From Chloroflexota bacterium (GTDB lineage Bacteria > Chloroflexota > Dehalococcoidia > Dehalococcoidales > RBG-16-60-22), in the NCBI GenBank assembly GCA_016190695.1, contig JACPQC010000034.1:1-64000 (forward strand): a stretch of DNA of 64,000 bases, given 5' to 3'. Made by a program: the position numbers and the translations under genes. Below the pieces are notes generated by a model, which saw only the letters and a program-made list of their open reading frames with translations, was not told the origin of the DNA and did no database searches. Below, piece by piece: positions 47,743 to 63,012 of the stretch (position 1 is the stretch's first letter; each line of letters begins with the position of its first letter).

Positions 47743-48876
47743 ATGAAACCGAACAGTGGTCTCGCAATGCCCGGAGTCCTGGCCTTGATATCAGTTGTCC
47801 TGCTGCTGTTCCTGGTGGCGGCCTCCTGCGCCAGCCCGGCGCCAACTCCATCCCCTTCCCCAGTTCCGGCGCCCGCCCCGGCGCCCACCCCCCGACCTGC
47901 TCCAGCACCGGTTCCAACGCCATCTCCAACTCCAGTCCCCAAGCCTTCGCCCGCGCCTGCCAAGACGGTGAGACTCAAGCTGGTCACCGGGCACCCAACC
48001 AATGCCAGGATCACCGCTTCCACCATGACCCTGGCCACCCTGGTCAAAGACATGTCTAAAGGAGAGTTGGTCATCGACCTTATCGGTGGACCGGAAGTGA
48101 TCCCCCTCCCCGACCAGGGCATGGCGGTGAAGAAAGGCGTTATCGACATGGCGGACACTTTCTCCGCCGCCTGGGGAGCGCTGGTACCCGTCGCTGGCAC
48201 CCTCGCTCTGTCCCGGATATCGCCGGTGGAGGAGAGAAACAGCGGATTCTACGACTTCATCGCCGAGCAATCGGCAAAGGCCGGTCTGTTCTACCTGGGC
48301 AGGTCGCAGATCGCCGAGAGCGGCTTTGCCAGCATCTGGGTCTCAAAGAAGATCGTCAGGCCCCAGGACCTTGAAGGCCTCAAGATCGCCTCTCCTGCCC
48401 CTCTTCTCAACGCCTTCCTCAAGGAAATAAAGGCAATTCCTACCTTTATACCTTATGCCGAGATGTATATCGCCGTAGATAGCGGTGTAGTCAACGGTTT
48501 CCGGGGAGACCTGCCCAGTGTTACCTCGGTGAGACTCCAGGAACTGCCATCTTTCTGGATAGACCATCCCTTCTTGCAGTACTCTTCCAGCTACATCATG
48601 AACCCTGATACTTTCCGCAGTCTGCCCAGGCACCTGCAAGATGTGCTGGTACAGGCCCAGATCGAAAGGGAAAAGGGACTGGCACAGCGAGTATTCCGCG
48701 AGGTATTCGACAACGAAAGAAAGGCGATGCTGGGCGGCAAGGCGCAGGTGATAACCTTCTCAGCCCAGGATACCAGTTTTTATCTTGACACCCTTTATGC
48801 CGCCTCCTGGGAGGAACAGGTCAAGATAAATCCGGCACTCGCCCCCAGGGCGCAACAATTGCTGACCGGCAAGTAA
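47743..48876 (+). CDS. TRAP-type (DctP-like) solute-binding lipoprotein, paralog of preceding gene
   Basis: Same architecture and motifs as 46577-47707. Confidence 0.85.
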   Translation: MKPNSGLAMPGVLALISVVLLLFLVAASCASPAPTPSPSPVPAPAPAPTPRPAPAPVPTPSPTPVPKPSPAPAKTVRLKLVTGHPTNARITASTMTLATLVKDMSKGELVIDLIGGPEVIPLPDQGMAVKKGVIDMADTFSAAWGALVPVAGTLALSRISPVEERNSGFYDFIAEQSAKAGLFYLGRSQIAESGFASIWVSKKIVRPQDLEGLKIASPAPLLNAFLKEIKAIPTFIPYAEMYIAVDSGVVNGFRGDLPSVTSVRLQELPSFWIDHPFLQYSSSYIMNPDTFRSLPRHLQDVLVQAQIEREKGLAQRVFREVFDNERKAMLGGKAQVITFSAQDTSFYLDTLYAASWEEQVKINPALAPRAQQLLTGK

Positions 48877-49273
48877 ACGGGCTACGTTATATCTGCAAAC
48901 CGTGCAGTTGCGTACTTCGCTTGTCACCGCCGCACGGCAGGGTTACAGATGACCTTGCTTCTTTGCCCGGAGATACTGCCCCGGTCGGCGCTCTGGTTTT
49001 GCGAAATCACCTGGCCGCTCGCAGCACTGCCTGGTCCAGGACATGTTTTCAAACAAGCCTTTCACTTCCAGACCATACGCGGGTAAGATTGCGCCTATTG
49101 ACATCTCAGCAAGCAATATGTATTATGTGAGCAAAATTGCAGCCATCACCTTGAAGTGACTAATTAGGGATATATGTCTGGGCAAAATGATATTTCAGTG
49201 ATGAAGGGAGGGCAGGCGATGCAATAATTGCTACGCTCCCCGCAAATGACCGTAGTTTGAACAGGAGGTTCCG

Positions 49274-49729
49274 ATGAAGATTTTAAAATTGGCTGGGATA
49301 TTGCTGGCGCTAGTTATTATTACAGGCTTGCTCCTCGCCGGCTGCGCGCGTTCCCCGGCTCCGCCCTCGCCATCAGGGCCTGCTTTGCCAACTGCTGCCG
49401 CCGTAGTGATAATGCCGGCAGTCTTTGCCGCCGGAGACCAGTTCCAGGTGGCCGGCTCAGGATTTGCCCCGGGTGAAGCGGTGGAAATAGCTATTTTGAA
49501 TGCTACTCCTGAGAAGAATATCTATTTCGGCGGAGGGTTCCGCGCCAGCGACACCGGCGCGTTCTTTGCCCCGGTGCTTCCCAGGGATGATTATGCCGCT
49601 GTCGTGGACAAAGGAGGCAGCGCCTTAATGTTGCCCAGGCTCAGTCCAGGTGTCTATACCCTCACTGTGAAAGGACTGAACGGCAGCATGGCTACCGCTC
49701 CCCTGGTAATCATTGAAAAGGCAAAGTGA
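49274..49729 (+). CDS. Small lipoprotein
   Basis: Lipobox LLAGC; FQVAGSGFAPGEAVEIAIL Ig-like segment. Confidence 0.6.
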   Translation: MKILKLAGILLALVIITGLLLAGCARSPAPPSPSGPALPTAAAVVIMPAVFAAGDQFQVAGSGFAPGEAVEIAILNATPEKNIYFGGGFRASDTGAFFAPVLPRDDYAAVVDKGGSALMLPRLSPGVYTLTVKGLNGSMATAPLVIIEKAK

Positions 49730-49755
49730 TACCGTGATGTCTGATTGGTGTTCCT

Positions 49756-50829
49756 GTGATTACGGATTTCAGAGGAGGCACAATGAAAAGGTCTGTGAGA
49801 CTATATGCCATACTCGCCCTGGCGGTGCTGCTGCTGAGCCTATCGGTTTTGGCCGCCTGCGGGCAGGCGCCGGCGCCGGTGCCGGGACAAAAGCAGAAGG
49901 TAACGGTTAATATCCTCCCCGGCCGGCCCGGCGATCCCTTGTTCGTGCTGTCTTACGCCCTGGCCGAGTTCATCAACCAGGACTCAACGTGGCTCCGCGC
50001 TAACGTCATCGCCACCGGCGGCCTGGGCAGCAACCTGTCCATGCTCATCGAGGAGACACAGCGGCGAGCCACTGACATAGGCGTCACTTCGGACGACTCC
50101 GAGGTGTACAGCGCCGAGAACGGGCCGGGTTACTGGAAAGGCCTTGATATGCGGGTGCTGGGAATGATGCAGATCGTCCCCACCGGCCTGGTCACCTATG
50201 ACCCCAATATCAAGACACTTAAAGACCTGGCTAACAAGAGGGTCTTCTTCCCCAGGCCTCATGGCTGGTACCAGATATTCCGCGCACCCCTGGAGTACCT
50301 GGGAATCTGGAATACCATAAAAGAGTCAAACGGCGCTTACGGCGCTTCCATGAACGCACTCAGGGACGGCCTGGTCGATGCCGCTTATACCGTGGTCGAC
50401 TACGTTTATCCTAACACCTGGAGCCCCGGCGGTTTTGTGGAAGAACTATCGTCAAGGCGACCGGTATACTACGTCAGCATGGACCCGGAGCTTGTCCATC
50501 GGGCTAACCAGCAGTGGGGGACCGGCGACTGGAGTTTTCTGATAAAGAATGGCAGCCTGAAGCAGCCCTATGACTTTTACTGGATGAAGCTGTTCTCTTA
50601 CTGGTTTGTCGACGCCAACCTGAGCAGCGACATCGTTGAAGAGGTGCTCAGGATAATATATGAGCGACAGGGACAGTTCGACTCATATCATTTCATCGGC
50701 AAAGGGTTGATAGATAACTTCTTCCTGGCCTCTTCCCGGAGCACCGACGCCGAGCGGGAGAAATACTTCCACCCGGCCGTGGTCAAGTTCGCCAAAGAGC
50801 AGAAAATAGAAATGCGCACCATCAAGTAA
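49756..50829 (+). CDS. TAXI-family TRAP solute-binding lipoprotein
   Basis: Lipobox LAAC; GGLGSNLSMLIEETQRRATDIGVTSDDSEVYSAENG; C-terminal TAXI-like region. Confidence 0.75.
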   Translation: MITDFRGGTMKRSVRLYAILALAVLLLSLSVLAACGQAPAPVPGQKQKVTVNILPGRPGDPLFVLSYALAEFINQDSTWLRANVIATGGLGSNLSMLIEETQRRATDIGVTSDDSEVYSAENGPGYWKGLDMRVLGMMQIVPTGLVTYDPNIKTLKDLANKRVFFPRPHGWYQIFRAPLEYLGIWNTIKESNGAYGASMNALRDGLVDAAYTVVDYVYPNTWSPGGFVEELSSRRPVYYVSMDPELVHRANQQWGTGDWSFLIKNGSLKQPYDFYWMKLFSYWFVDANLSSDIVEEVLRIIYERQGQFDSYHFIGKGLIDNFFLASSRSTDAEREKYFHPAVVKFAKEQKIEMRTIK

Positions 50830-50855
50830 AGACAAGGCGCACCAGAACACCCAAT

Positions 50856-50895
50856 GCCACCCCGGAGAAAGACCGCTCACCTGGGGTGGCTTTTC
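50856..50895 (+). terminator. Rho-independent terminator
   Basis: GCCACCCC...GGGGTGGC followed by TTTTC. Confidence 0.75.
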
Positions 50896-51129
50896 TTTGA
50901 GTGCGGCCACCATGCCCGTTGACCGGACTCTCGACCTGGACGCCTGGCCAGTGTCATGTCAGACTAACCCTCCCATATAGTAAGTAGATCATGGGACAGG
51001 GCAGGACAAAACCAATTCCATTATCCGGCTGCCATGCTTTACCCGGCGCAGCAATGAGTGTTACAGTCTTTTTTCCCATTACCCTTATCCTTTTACGCAG
51101 AAATTAAGGTTGCTCTCAGCAAACCCCCC

Positions 51130-51158
51130 TTGACTTTTTGCCGGACGGCTAATATACT
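51130..51158 (+). promoter_or_regulatory. Sigma70-type promoter
   Basis: TTGACT-N17-TATACT upstream of ORF 51302. Confidence 0.6.
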
Positions 51159-51301
51159 AATGGCTTGAGCAGGATTTTTCAGAGGGGCTGCCGGGCTGAT
51201 GCTCCGAAGCTACCTTGCCAAATCCAAAAGGGTCTCCCATCTGGTACTTTCGGGGCGAAGATGGTGGGTGCTTGGGTCGAATTAGGTAAAGGAGGCAATC
51301 T

Positions 51302-51862
51302 GTGACCAGTACCAGAAGCAATATAAAGAAGCCACATCATGGGGTTGAGGAACAGGTTATGGAGGGTTCATCTAACAATTCCGAGGAAAAATTAGCCGAC
51401 TTCGCAGCGCTTGTCCAGAATGACGGGCATGAAGGCGAAGATGACCAGGTCCAGTCGACCGTTACGCCCCTGCACGAGATACTGGGCCGCGCTGAAAAAG
51501 CCTACAGCGCCTATGTTGAGGCGGAACGCCAGGTAGCCAGGGCCTACAAGGAGAACGAAGTACAGGTTACCATGGCGCTCAGGCGGACCGAGTTGCAGGC
51601 GCAAGCAGCCTACACCGAGGCTGTTGATCAGGCACTGAAAGCGCGCAACGAAGCTGTAGCGGAGGCCCTGCGCGCCAGAGAAGAAGCCGCTAAACAGGCC
51701 GAACAGGCGTTTGAACAATCCAAAACTCAGGCCATGCGCGCCTGCGATGAGTCTCTGGCCGAGGCTCTAAGAGTTCGCGACCGCAATCTTGAAAAGGCCT
51801 GGAAGCTCAGGGACGAGAACATCGAACAGGCCTGGAAAATCTACTCCAAGATCACCAGATAG
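51302..51862 (+). CDS. Coiled-coil protein
   Basis: Ala/Glu/Arg-rich helical repeats (EALRAREEAAKQAEQAFEQSKTQAMRACDESLAEALRVRDRNLEKAWKLRDENIEQAWK). Confidence 0.65.
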   Translation: MTSTRSNIKKPHHGVEEQVMEGSSNNSEEKLADFAALVQNDGHEGEDDQVQSTVTPLHEILGRAEKAYSAYVEAERQVARAYKENEVQVTMALRRTELQAQAAYTEAVDQALKARNEAVAEALRAREEAAKQAEQAFEQSKTQAMRACDESLAEALRVRDRNLEKAWKLRDENIEQAWKIYSKITR

Positions 51863-51900
51863 GCTGCCAGCCCGGCCCAGCGAGGAGTAGCACCGCCTCT

Positions 51901-53076
51901 TTACAGCAGAGACGGAATGTCCTTTATCGTAATATCGATGCCGCGCTGGGTGCTGACGATGCCTTCCTGCCGCTTTCGTAGCGCAGCGATAAGGGCAATG
52001 GCCTTGGTAAAGTAGCTCCTTACCTTTTCGACATCGCTCAACTCGGACAGAATTACGCTCACTTCAAGAGAGCTTTTTTCCCGCGGGTAATCTCCGCTTC
52101 TTATCACCGCCTCGGGAGCTACGTTCTTCAGGTGCGTTCCCAGCTCCTTGATGAGGTCCATGTTTATCTCCCTGGGAGGAGCGGAGATGAGGTACATCGC
52201 CCTTTGAGAGTCCACAGGGTTACATTTGAGCGACAGGCCGCTCAATGCTTCGTCCAGGGCATGAGTCCCCTTCTGGGTCTGGTGGGCCTTGTTCCTGAAA
52301 TCACGGCTTCTATCGAAGAGCCTCCCGAAGAACGAGACCGTTGATTTTCCATGTCCAATAGCTGTCCAGCCCGCCAGCGTCTGGATGATATCGCCGGCAT
52401 CGAGCATCTTGGCCCCTATAAACCTGGGGTTCTTCTCTTCGCCGGCACAGAGAATATTGTAAAAAGGCTCAACGATCATGGCGTTTATCCGGGACAAATT
52501 GCTCAGAATGGGGCTGTCTTTTTTGACGTACCTCTGGTTGTCCACCAGGAAAATGGCGTCGGCGACCAGGTAGCTTGACTTGAGGCAGGTGGCGACATTA
52601 TAGACGGTCCTGTCCTCGGTGGATTCTTCATGCTCGAAGGGCAGAACGATCATGTTATAGACCGGCTTATCGACAAAGCGCTCCTTGATGCGCTGCGTCA
52701 TCACGGCTATCGAACCGGAACCGGTGCCGCCGGCGGCCGAGGCAATGAGCAGGAAGGCGTCTACTTCGGCGAAGCGTTTCGTGCTGCGCATCGTCTCGGT
52801 GAGTTTATCGGCGTCCTCTTTGGCCAGTTCAGCGGCAAGCTCATTTATCTTGCCTACACCGTGACCACCGGTGCGGCGTCCGCCAATCAGGATGCGGTGC
52901 TCATAGTCAGGCCTTATGCAGGCCAGGCCGCTGAGGTCAGCGACATCGGTGTTTACCGCGAATGCCCCGATGATGATGTCAAGGTGACGCAGCGCCCTGG
53001 CTTTCCTGTTCAGGCGAGCGAACTCATCGGCTATCCTGCCACCACACTGCCCCAGACCAACAACCATTAACTTCAT
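51901..53076 (-). CDS. Tubulin/FtsZ-like (CetZ-like) GTPase-superfamily protein
   Basis: N-terminal VVGLGQCGGRIADEF and tubulin-signature-like ASAAGGTGSGSIAV. Confidence 0.8.
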   Translation of the reverse strand: MKLMVVGLGQCGGRIADEFARLNRKARALRHLDIIIGAFAVNTDVADLSGLACIRPDYEHRILIGGRRTGGHGVGKINELAAELAKEDADKLTETMRSTKRFAEVDAFLLIASAAGGTGSGSIAVMTQRIKERFVDKPVYNMIVLPFEHEESTEDRTVYNVATCLKSSYLVADAIFLVDNQRYVKKDSPILSNLSRINAMIVEPFYNILCAGEEKNPRFIGAKMLDAGDIIQTLAGWTAIGHGKSTVSFFGRLFDRSRDFRNKAHQTQKGTHALDEALSGLSLKCNPVDSQRAMYLISAPPREINMDLIKELGTHLKNVAPEAVIRSGDYPREKSSLEVSVILSELSDVEKVRSYFTKAIALIAALRKRQEGIVSTQRGIDITIKDIPSLL

Positions 53077-53164
53077 CTCTCACCTACCCCCACCAGCAGC
53101 CGGAATGGTTTATTGTATTCCTTTTCATAAGACCTGTCAATCACTTCTTGTTGCTACACTCGTT

Positions 53165-54175
53165 TCAAACACCTTTTTCAGCAACGTAGGCGGCCAGGTC
53201 AGCCAGGCGGCAGCTATAGCCCCACTCATTGTCGTACCAGGCCAGCACTTTGACCATATTGTCCCCCATGACCATGGTACTGAGCATATCGTATATGGCG
53301 CTGTGGGTATTGCCGATAAAATCGGAGCTGACCAGCGGCTCGGTACAATACTCCAGTATCCGGGCCATCGGCCCCTCGGACGCCGCCTTGAAGGCCTGGT
53401 TAACCTCTTCGACACTGACCTTCTTGGCCAGGTCAGCGACCAGGTCCACCACAGAAACGGTGATGACCGGCGCCCGCAACGCCAGGCCATGCAATTTTCC
53501 CTTTAGCTCCGGCATGACCAGGGCGACAGCATAGGCCGCCCCTGTAGTAGTGGGCAGGAGATTGGCGGCAGCGGCCCGAGCCCGGCGCAGGTCCTTATGA
53601 GCCATGTCCTGGATGCGCTGGTCATTGGTGTAAGCGTGAATGGTGGTCATCAGCCCCCGCTCCACGCCAAACTTATCATGGAGCACCTTGACCACCGGGG
53701 CGATGCAGTTGGTGGTGCAAGAGGCGTTGGAAATGATCTTGTGCTTGCCGGGATCGTACATCTTCTCGTTCACGCCGAGGACTATGGTCACGTCTTCATT
53801 CTTGGCCGGCGCCGATATGATCACCTTTTTGGCGCCGCCTTTGAAGTGGGCCGCCGCCTTGTCGCCGTCGGTGAACAGACCGGTAGACTCGATGACGATA
53901 TCAACGCCGTATTTCTGCCAGGGTATATTTTCGGGATTGCGTTCGGCAATGACCTTGACCTCTTTGCCATCGACAACAATAGCATCCCCTTTGACCTCTA
54001 TCTTGCCCGAAAAAGGCCCGTAGGCAGTATCCCATTTCAGCAGATGGGCGTTAGTCCCGGCGTCCATAAGGTCGTTGACTGCCACCACCTCAAGTTTGCC
54101 CTTGTGGTACTGGCTTATTGTCCTGAAGGTCAGCCTGCCAATGCGCCCGAAGCCATTGATGCCAATCCTGGTCAC
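53165..54175 (-). CDS. gap: Type I glyceraldehyde-3-phosphate dehydrogenase
   Basis: [32 protein letters not shown]. Confidence 0.96.
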   Translation of the reverse strand: MTRIGINGFGRIGRLTFRTISQYHKGKLEVVAVNDLMDAGTNAHLLKWDTAYGPFSGKIEVKGDAIVVDGKEVKVIAERNPENIPWQKYGVDIVIESTGLFTDGDKAAAHFKGGAKKVIISAPAKNEDVTIVLGVNEKMYDPGKHKIISNASCTTNCIAPVVKVLHDKFGVERGLMTTIHAYTNDQRIQDMAHKDLRRARAAAANLLPTTTGAAYAVALVMPELKGKLHGLALRAPVITVSVVDLVADLAKKVSVEEVNQAFKAASEGPMARILEYCTEPLVSSDFIGNTHSAIYDMLSTMVMGDNMVKVLAWYDNEWGYSCRLADLAAYVAEKGV

Positions 54176-54192
54176 TGTCTACCTCCTCGAAA

Positions 54193-55233
54193 TTATTTTG
54201 CCGGGCAACCGCGCCAGTCCGGACTGGCCGTTCTGTTCTCAAGTCTCTGGTTCCGGCGGAGCATGTCCACAAAGGCCTCCACCCTGGTCTTGAGGTGGGT
54301 ACCCAGGAAGAAATCAGAGTTGCCCTCTATGGTCAAGATGGGCAGGTCCAGGGCGTCCCTGAAGATGATATCGCCGATGCCCCGGTGACAGAATGCCTGG
54401 ACATAGTGCAGGACGCCGTCAACACGCCTGCGCTTTAGCTCCGCCCTGATATCCCGAAGGCGGTCGTAGATGGAATAGGGATAAGTATAACTGGAGTACT
54501 GCTCCGCGAGGGAATCCCCGGGCTGGGGCATGGCGAACTGGCGCTGTACCTCGTTGAACACCACCCGCGCCCCCTGCCCCTCCAGAAATGAATACAGGTC
54601 TTGAGCATACACCGGGGGGACCCCGATATAGGCCAACCTGAGATGCTCAGGCGGATAAGGCTGGCGGGGACGGCTTTCATTGACCAGGGCCGCCAGGTGC
54701 AGGCGGTACTGCCGGTGGTCCTGGTTGAAATCGGATGTAGTGACCAGCCACAGGTGGTTCTCCATGCCGCTGATCACATCATTTTCCCAGGTGAGATTGT
54801 CCAGTTCCAGGGCGAGCGTGCGGCAGGGCTGAAGCTCGTCCCGTACCTTGCTGGCAGCCTCGATGGTGGTCCCCAGCGTGCCGGCCAGGACTTCCAGTGC
54901 CTGTTGCATCAGCCCGGGAGAGCTACGCTCCGGGTAGGCGAAGGGTATCACCGTTATCCCCTTGTGTTTGAGCACCTCCGCCAGCATGATGGTATTGGAA
55001 CAATCGCCGGTCGTCACGCACAGAACGGTATCGATATCGCGGTCGAAGCAGACCCCGTAGATGCCCTTGATCCAGCTACAGCAGTTCAGAGGAAAACCGG
55101 TCCTCTCGGCGAAGTTGATCAGCCGCTCCGGGTGGGGGTCGGTGATGAAGATATTATTCAGGTCGACCGGCTGATAGCCGGCAGCCATCAATATTTCTAT
55201 GGGGACAGTGGTGGTTATTCCTATCTTGCGCAT
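54193..55233 (-). CDS. 2-hydroxyacyl-CoA dehydratase D-component (HgdB-like) family protein
   Basis: IGITTTVPIEILMAAGYQPVDLNNIF; conserved Cys positions. Confidence 0.75.
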   Translation of the reverse strand: MRKIGITTTVPIEILMAAGYQPVDLNNIFITDPHPERLINFAERTGFPLNCCSWIKGIYGVCFDRDIDTVLCVTTGDCSNTIMLAEVLKHKGITVIPFAYPERSSPGLMQQALEVLAGTLGTTIEAASKVRDELQPCRTLALELDNLTWENDVISGMENHLWLVTTSDFNQDHRQYRLHLAALVNESRPRQPYPPEHLRLAYIGVPPVYAQDLYSFLEGQGARVVFNEVQRQFAMPQPGDSLAEQYSSYTYPYSIYDRLRDIRAELKRRRVDGVLHYVQAFCHRGIGDIIFRDALDLPILTIEGNSDFFLGTHLKTRVEAFVDMLRRNQRLENRTASPDWRGCPAK

Positions 55234-55271
55234 GGAATCTTACTGAACATCACCGGGAAGCTCTTGTCTCA

Positions 55272-57580
<2,309 letters not shown>

Positions 57581-57596
57581 TCAGAACCGGATTTGG

Positions 57597-58091
57597 TCAA
57601 CTTATCAGATCGAGGGCCACGCTGACAGCATCCCGGGCGGTATCGACCACCACTATGGAACTGTCCAGCCTGTCATTACGGTACAGTGACCAGGTCTTCA
57701 GGCCGACAACCGGGACGCCGCTGCGCAGGGCAAAGCCTATTTCGGACAGCGTCCCGAAACCTCCATTGATGGCGATAACGGCCTGGGCGGTCTTGATGAT
57801 TATGATATTGCGCGCCTCGCCGAGACCGGTGACTATTGGTATCTGGATATAAGGATTGGCCTGCTTGCGGCTGGCCCCGGGCAAGACGCCGATGGTAAGC
57901 CCACCCCCGGCGCTGGCCCCTTTACAGGCGGCCTCCATAATGCCGCCCAATCCACCGCAGATCAGCACCGCTCCCTGCCTGGCCAGCTCGCGGCCCACCT
58001 CTTCAGCCAGCCGGGCTTCTTCTGACGTGCAATCGCTGCCGCCGATTACGGCAACATATTTCTGGTCGCCTGCCGGTGGCATACCTGGCAT
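57597..58091 (-). CDS. LOG/TIGR00725-like Rossmann-fold protein
   Basis: ICGGLGGIMEAACKGASAGGGLTIGVLPG; INGGFGTLSEI. Confidence 0.85.
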   Translation of the reverse strand: MPGMPPAGDQKYVAVIGGSDCTSEEARLAEEVGRELARQGAVLICGGLGGIMEAACKGASAGGGLTIGVLPGASRKQANPYIQIPIVTGLGEARNIIIIKTAQAVIAINGGFGTLSEIGFALRSGVPVVGLKTWSLYRNDRLDSSIVVVDTARDAVSVALDLIS

Positions 58092-58244
58092 ATTCGATTA
58101 TAGCACTTGAAATTGCGCACTGGCAAAGGAGCGGTATAATCCTATCGCCGTCGCAGTGCTGCCTCATACTGACGGATAAACGGGATTAGTGAGCGGATTA
58201 CCAAAAGGATACCAGAATCCTGGCCGGTATGAAGCCCGGGGAAA

Positions 58245-60856
<2,612 letters not shown>

Positions 60857-60976
60857 TCACCCGGTGTATCTGAGAATTCAGGATACAAAGATTGGCACCG
60901 AAAGAAGACAGTGATGGCGGCAAGCTGTCGTCAGCCCTGGCAGAAGCGATGACGCGACAAACGACAGGCGTACCAT

Positions 60977-61549
60977 TCATCTGCCCTGGATTCCTTCAAC
61001 ACCTGGCATCACCAGCCGGGTAAAGTACTCTTCCATTTGTTCAGCCGGGCAGGGCATATCCTGGCCGATCCACCATTTCAATGTGCCGATAAAGACGCTA
61101 ACGAAATGATGGGTCACGATCTCCGGCGGGACCGGGCTTTGCCTGTGATGCAGCATGCGCGTTTTCAGGGGTTCGTGTATGTAGCTCGAAAGGAAATCCT
61201 CAAGAAAGGCGGAGGCGCCCGGTTTGCCGAGCATGGCCTTGAACAGAAGCGGGTTTCGCTCCACAAACTGAAACAATTGGAAGCTGAAATAAGGGTGGAT
61301 ATTTCCCTTGTCCTCCGACGACTCCAGGGCCTGTTCCAGCAGAGCATGGAGTCCGTCAAAGCAGCTATGCAAAAGTTCCGTCTTATTCTGAAAATGGACA
61401 TAGAACGTGGAACGCCCTACATCAGCCTTATCCAGGATGTCCTGGACTCTTACCGAGTCAAAGCCTTCTTCCAAAATCAACTCCATCAGGGCATCCTGCA
61501 AGAGTTTGCGCGTCCTTTTGACTTGCCGGTCTAAGGCAATCCTGGTCAT
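60977..61549 (-). CDS. TetR/AcrR family regulator
   Basis: LILEEGFDSVRVQDILDKADVGRSTFYVHFQNKTELL. Confidence 0.9.
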   Translation of the reverse strand: MTRIALDRQVKRTRKLLQDALMELILEEGFDSVRVQDILDKADVGRSTFYVHFQNKTELLHSCFDGLHALLEQALESSEDKGNIHPYFSFQLFQFVERNPLLFKAMLGKPGASAFLEDFLSSYIHEPLKTRMLHHRQSPVPPEIVTHHFVSVFIGTLKWWIGQDMPCPAEQMEEYFTRLVMPGVEGIQGR

Positions 61550-61737
61550 GGCCCTCCAGTTCTAGGACAGATTGGTCTTTTTAGTTCACTAATGTACAAA
61601 ATGCGCCATCCTGATCTTCACACGAATGGTTTTTAATTATATCATGGAAGTGAACCAGGCGATTCAATAAAAAATCTATAGTTCAGAATCATGGACTTGA
61701 TATATGAACTGTTTTCAGGATTGGAAAGGAGCCATTA

Positions 61738-61914
61738 ATGCGTGAACAAGGACCGACCGGCATACCACGCTGGGTAAAGGTGTTTGGGATTATCGCCATC
61801 ATCGTGGTCCTGGTGGTCATTTTGAGGCTCGTCTTCGGCGGGATTCCCGGTGTTCACACCCCGCCCGGCGGGGTCGGCGACCACGTACCGCCTATACAGC
61901 ACGGCGGGCAATAA
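61738..61914 (+). CDS. Small single-TM protein
   Basis: MREQGPTGIPRWVKVFGIIAIIVVLVVILRLVFGGIPGVHTPPGGVGDHVPPIQHGGQ; overlooked by the ORF track because of length; adjacent to next ORF. Confidence 0.6.
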   Translation: MREQGPTGIPRWVKVFGIIAIIVVLVVILRLVFGGIPGVHTPPGGVGDHVPPIQHGGQ

Positions 61915-61916
61915 CC

Positions 61917-62420
61917 ATGACCATGACCCCCAGCCTCCGCAAGTTCGCACTCAGCGTGCATATCGCTGTCTCGGTCGGCTGGATCGGCGCGGTCTTTGCT
62001 TACATAGCTATTGTCGTAGCTACTCCGGCCAGCCAGAATGCCCGGACGGTGCCTGCCGCCTGGATTGCGTTGGAGCCGGTCATGCGGTATGTTCTCATCC
62101 CGCTGGCCTTCGCCTCGCTGCTGACCGGACTCGTCATGGCAATCGGCACCAGGTGGGGCCTTTTCCTTCACTATTGGGTCATCATCTCATTTCTACTGAC
62201 CATCATTGCCACTATCGTTTTACTGACCCAGGTGGAAAGTGTCAGCATTCTCGCCAGTGCAGCGGGCATGACCCCACTCCGCGGGCCTTTGTGGGTCTAC
62301 CTGCTCCACCCAATCGGCGGCCTGCTGGTGTTGCTCGTGGTCCTGGCGCTGAACGTGTACAAGCCGGAATGCCTGACACCATACGGGTGGCGCAAACAGC
62401 ATGGGCGGCGCAGGGAATAG
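61917..62420 (+). CDS. DUF2269-like membrane protein
   Basis: HIAVSVGWIGAVFAYIAI, four TM helices. Confidence 0.65.
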   Translation: MTMTPSLRKFALSVHIAVSVGWIGAVFAYIAIVVATPASQNARTVPAAWIALEPVMRYVLIPLAFASLLTGLVMAIGTRWGLFLHYWVIISFLLTIIATIVLLTQVESVSILASAAGMTPLRGPLWVYLLHPIGGLLVLLVVLALNVYKPECLTPYGWRKQHGRRRE

Positions 62421-62434
62421 CCAGTGTTCTACCG

Positions 62435-62980
62435 TCAAGTAGCCGGCTTTATCGCCAGGGGTATGCCGGCCACCAGCAGATAGACCTGGTCGACGGATGC
62501 CGCCAGCGCCTGGTTGGCCTTTCCCAGCAGGTCCCGGTAAAGACGGCTGGCCCCGTCCGCGGGCACCAGTCCCAGCCCGATCTCGTTGGTGACGATGATA
62601 AAGCTGGCCTCGGACCGGCGCATGCAGTCGATAAGCTCCTCCATCTCTGCCAGCACCGCCTTCTCCATATGGGAAACGTCTGTCAGGCTGGCTCCGCAGC
62701 GCAGGAAGACATTATTCACCAGCAGGGTAATGCAGTCGACGACCACCGTCCTGGCCTGCCCGATGCCGGCGGCCAGCTCCCGGCCAACGTGTTCCGGTAT
62801 CTCAAGGGTCTGCCACGTCTGCGGCCTGGCCCTGCGATGAGCTTCAATTCGCCGGCGCATCTCATCGTCACCGGCGGTGGCCGTGGCCACGAACAGCACC
62901 GGCTCCCCCGACCGGGCGGCCAGTTCCTGGGCGAAATTACTCTTGCCGCTGCGGGCGCCGCCGGTTACCAGTACGTTAAT
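62435..62980 (-). CDS. cobU: Adenosylcobinamide kinase/guanylyltransferase (probable ATT start)
   Basis: Extending the listed ORF upstream in frame gives INVLVTGGARSGKSNFAQELAARSGEPVLFVATATAG; only ATT at 62980-62978 follows an AGGAGG SD. Confidence 0.85.
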   Translation of the reverse strand: MNVLVTGGARSGKSNFAQELAARSGEPVLFVATATAGDDEMRRRIEAHRRARPQTWQTLEIPEHVGRELAAGIGQARTVVVDCITLLVNNVFLRCGASLTDVSHMEKAVLAEMEELIDCMRRSEASFIIVTNEIGLGLVPADGASRLYRDLLGKANQALAASVDQVYLLVAGIPLAIKPAT

Positions 62981-63012
62981 GGGCCTGTCCTCCTGCTAGA
63001 GCCAATACACAA

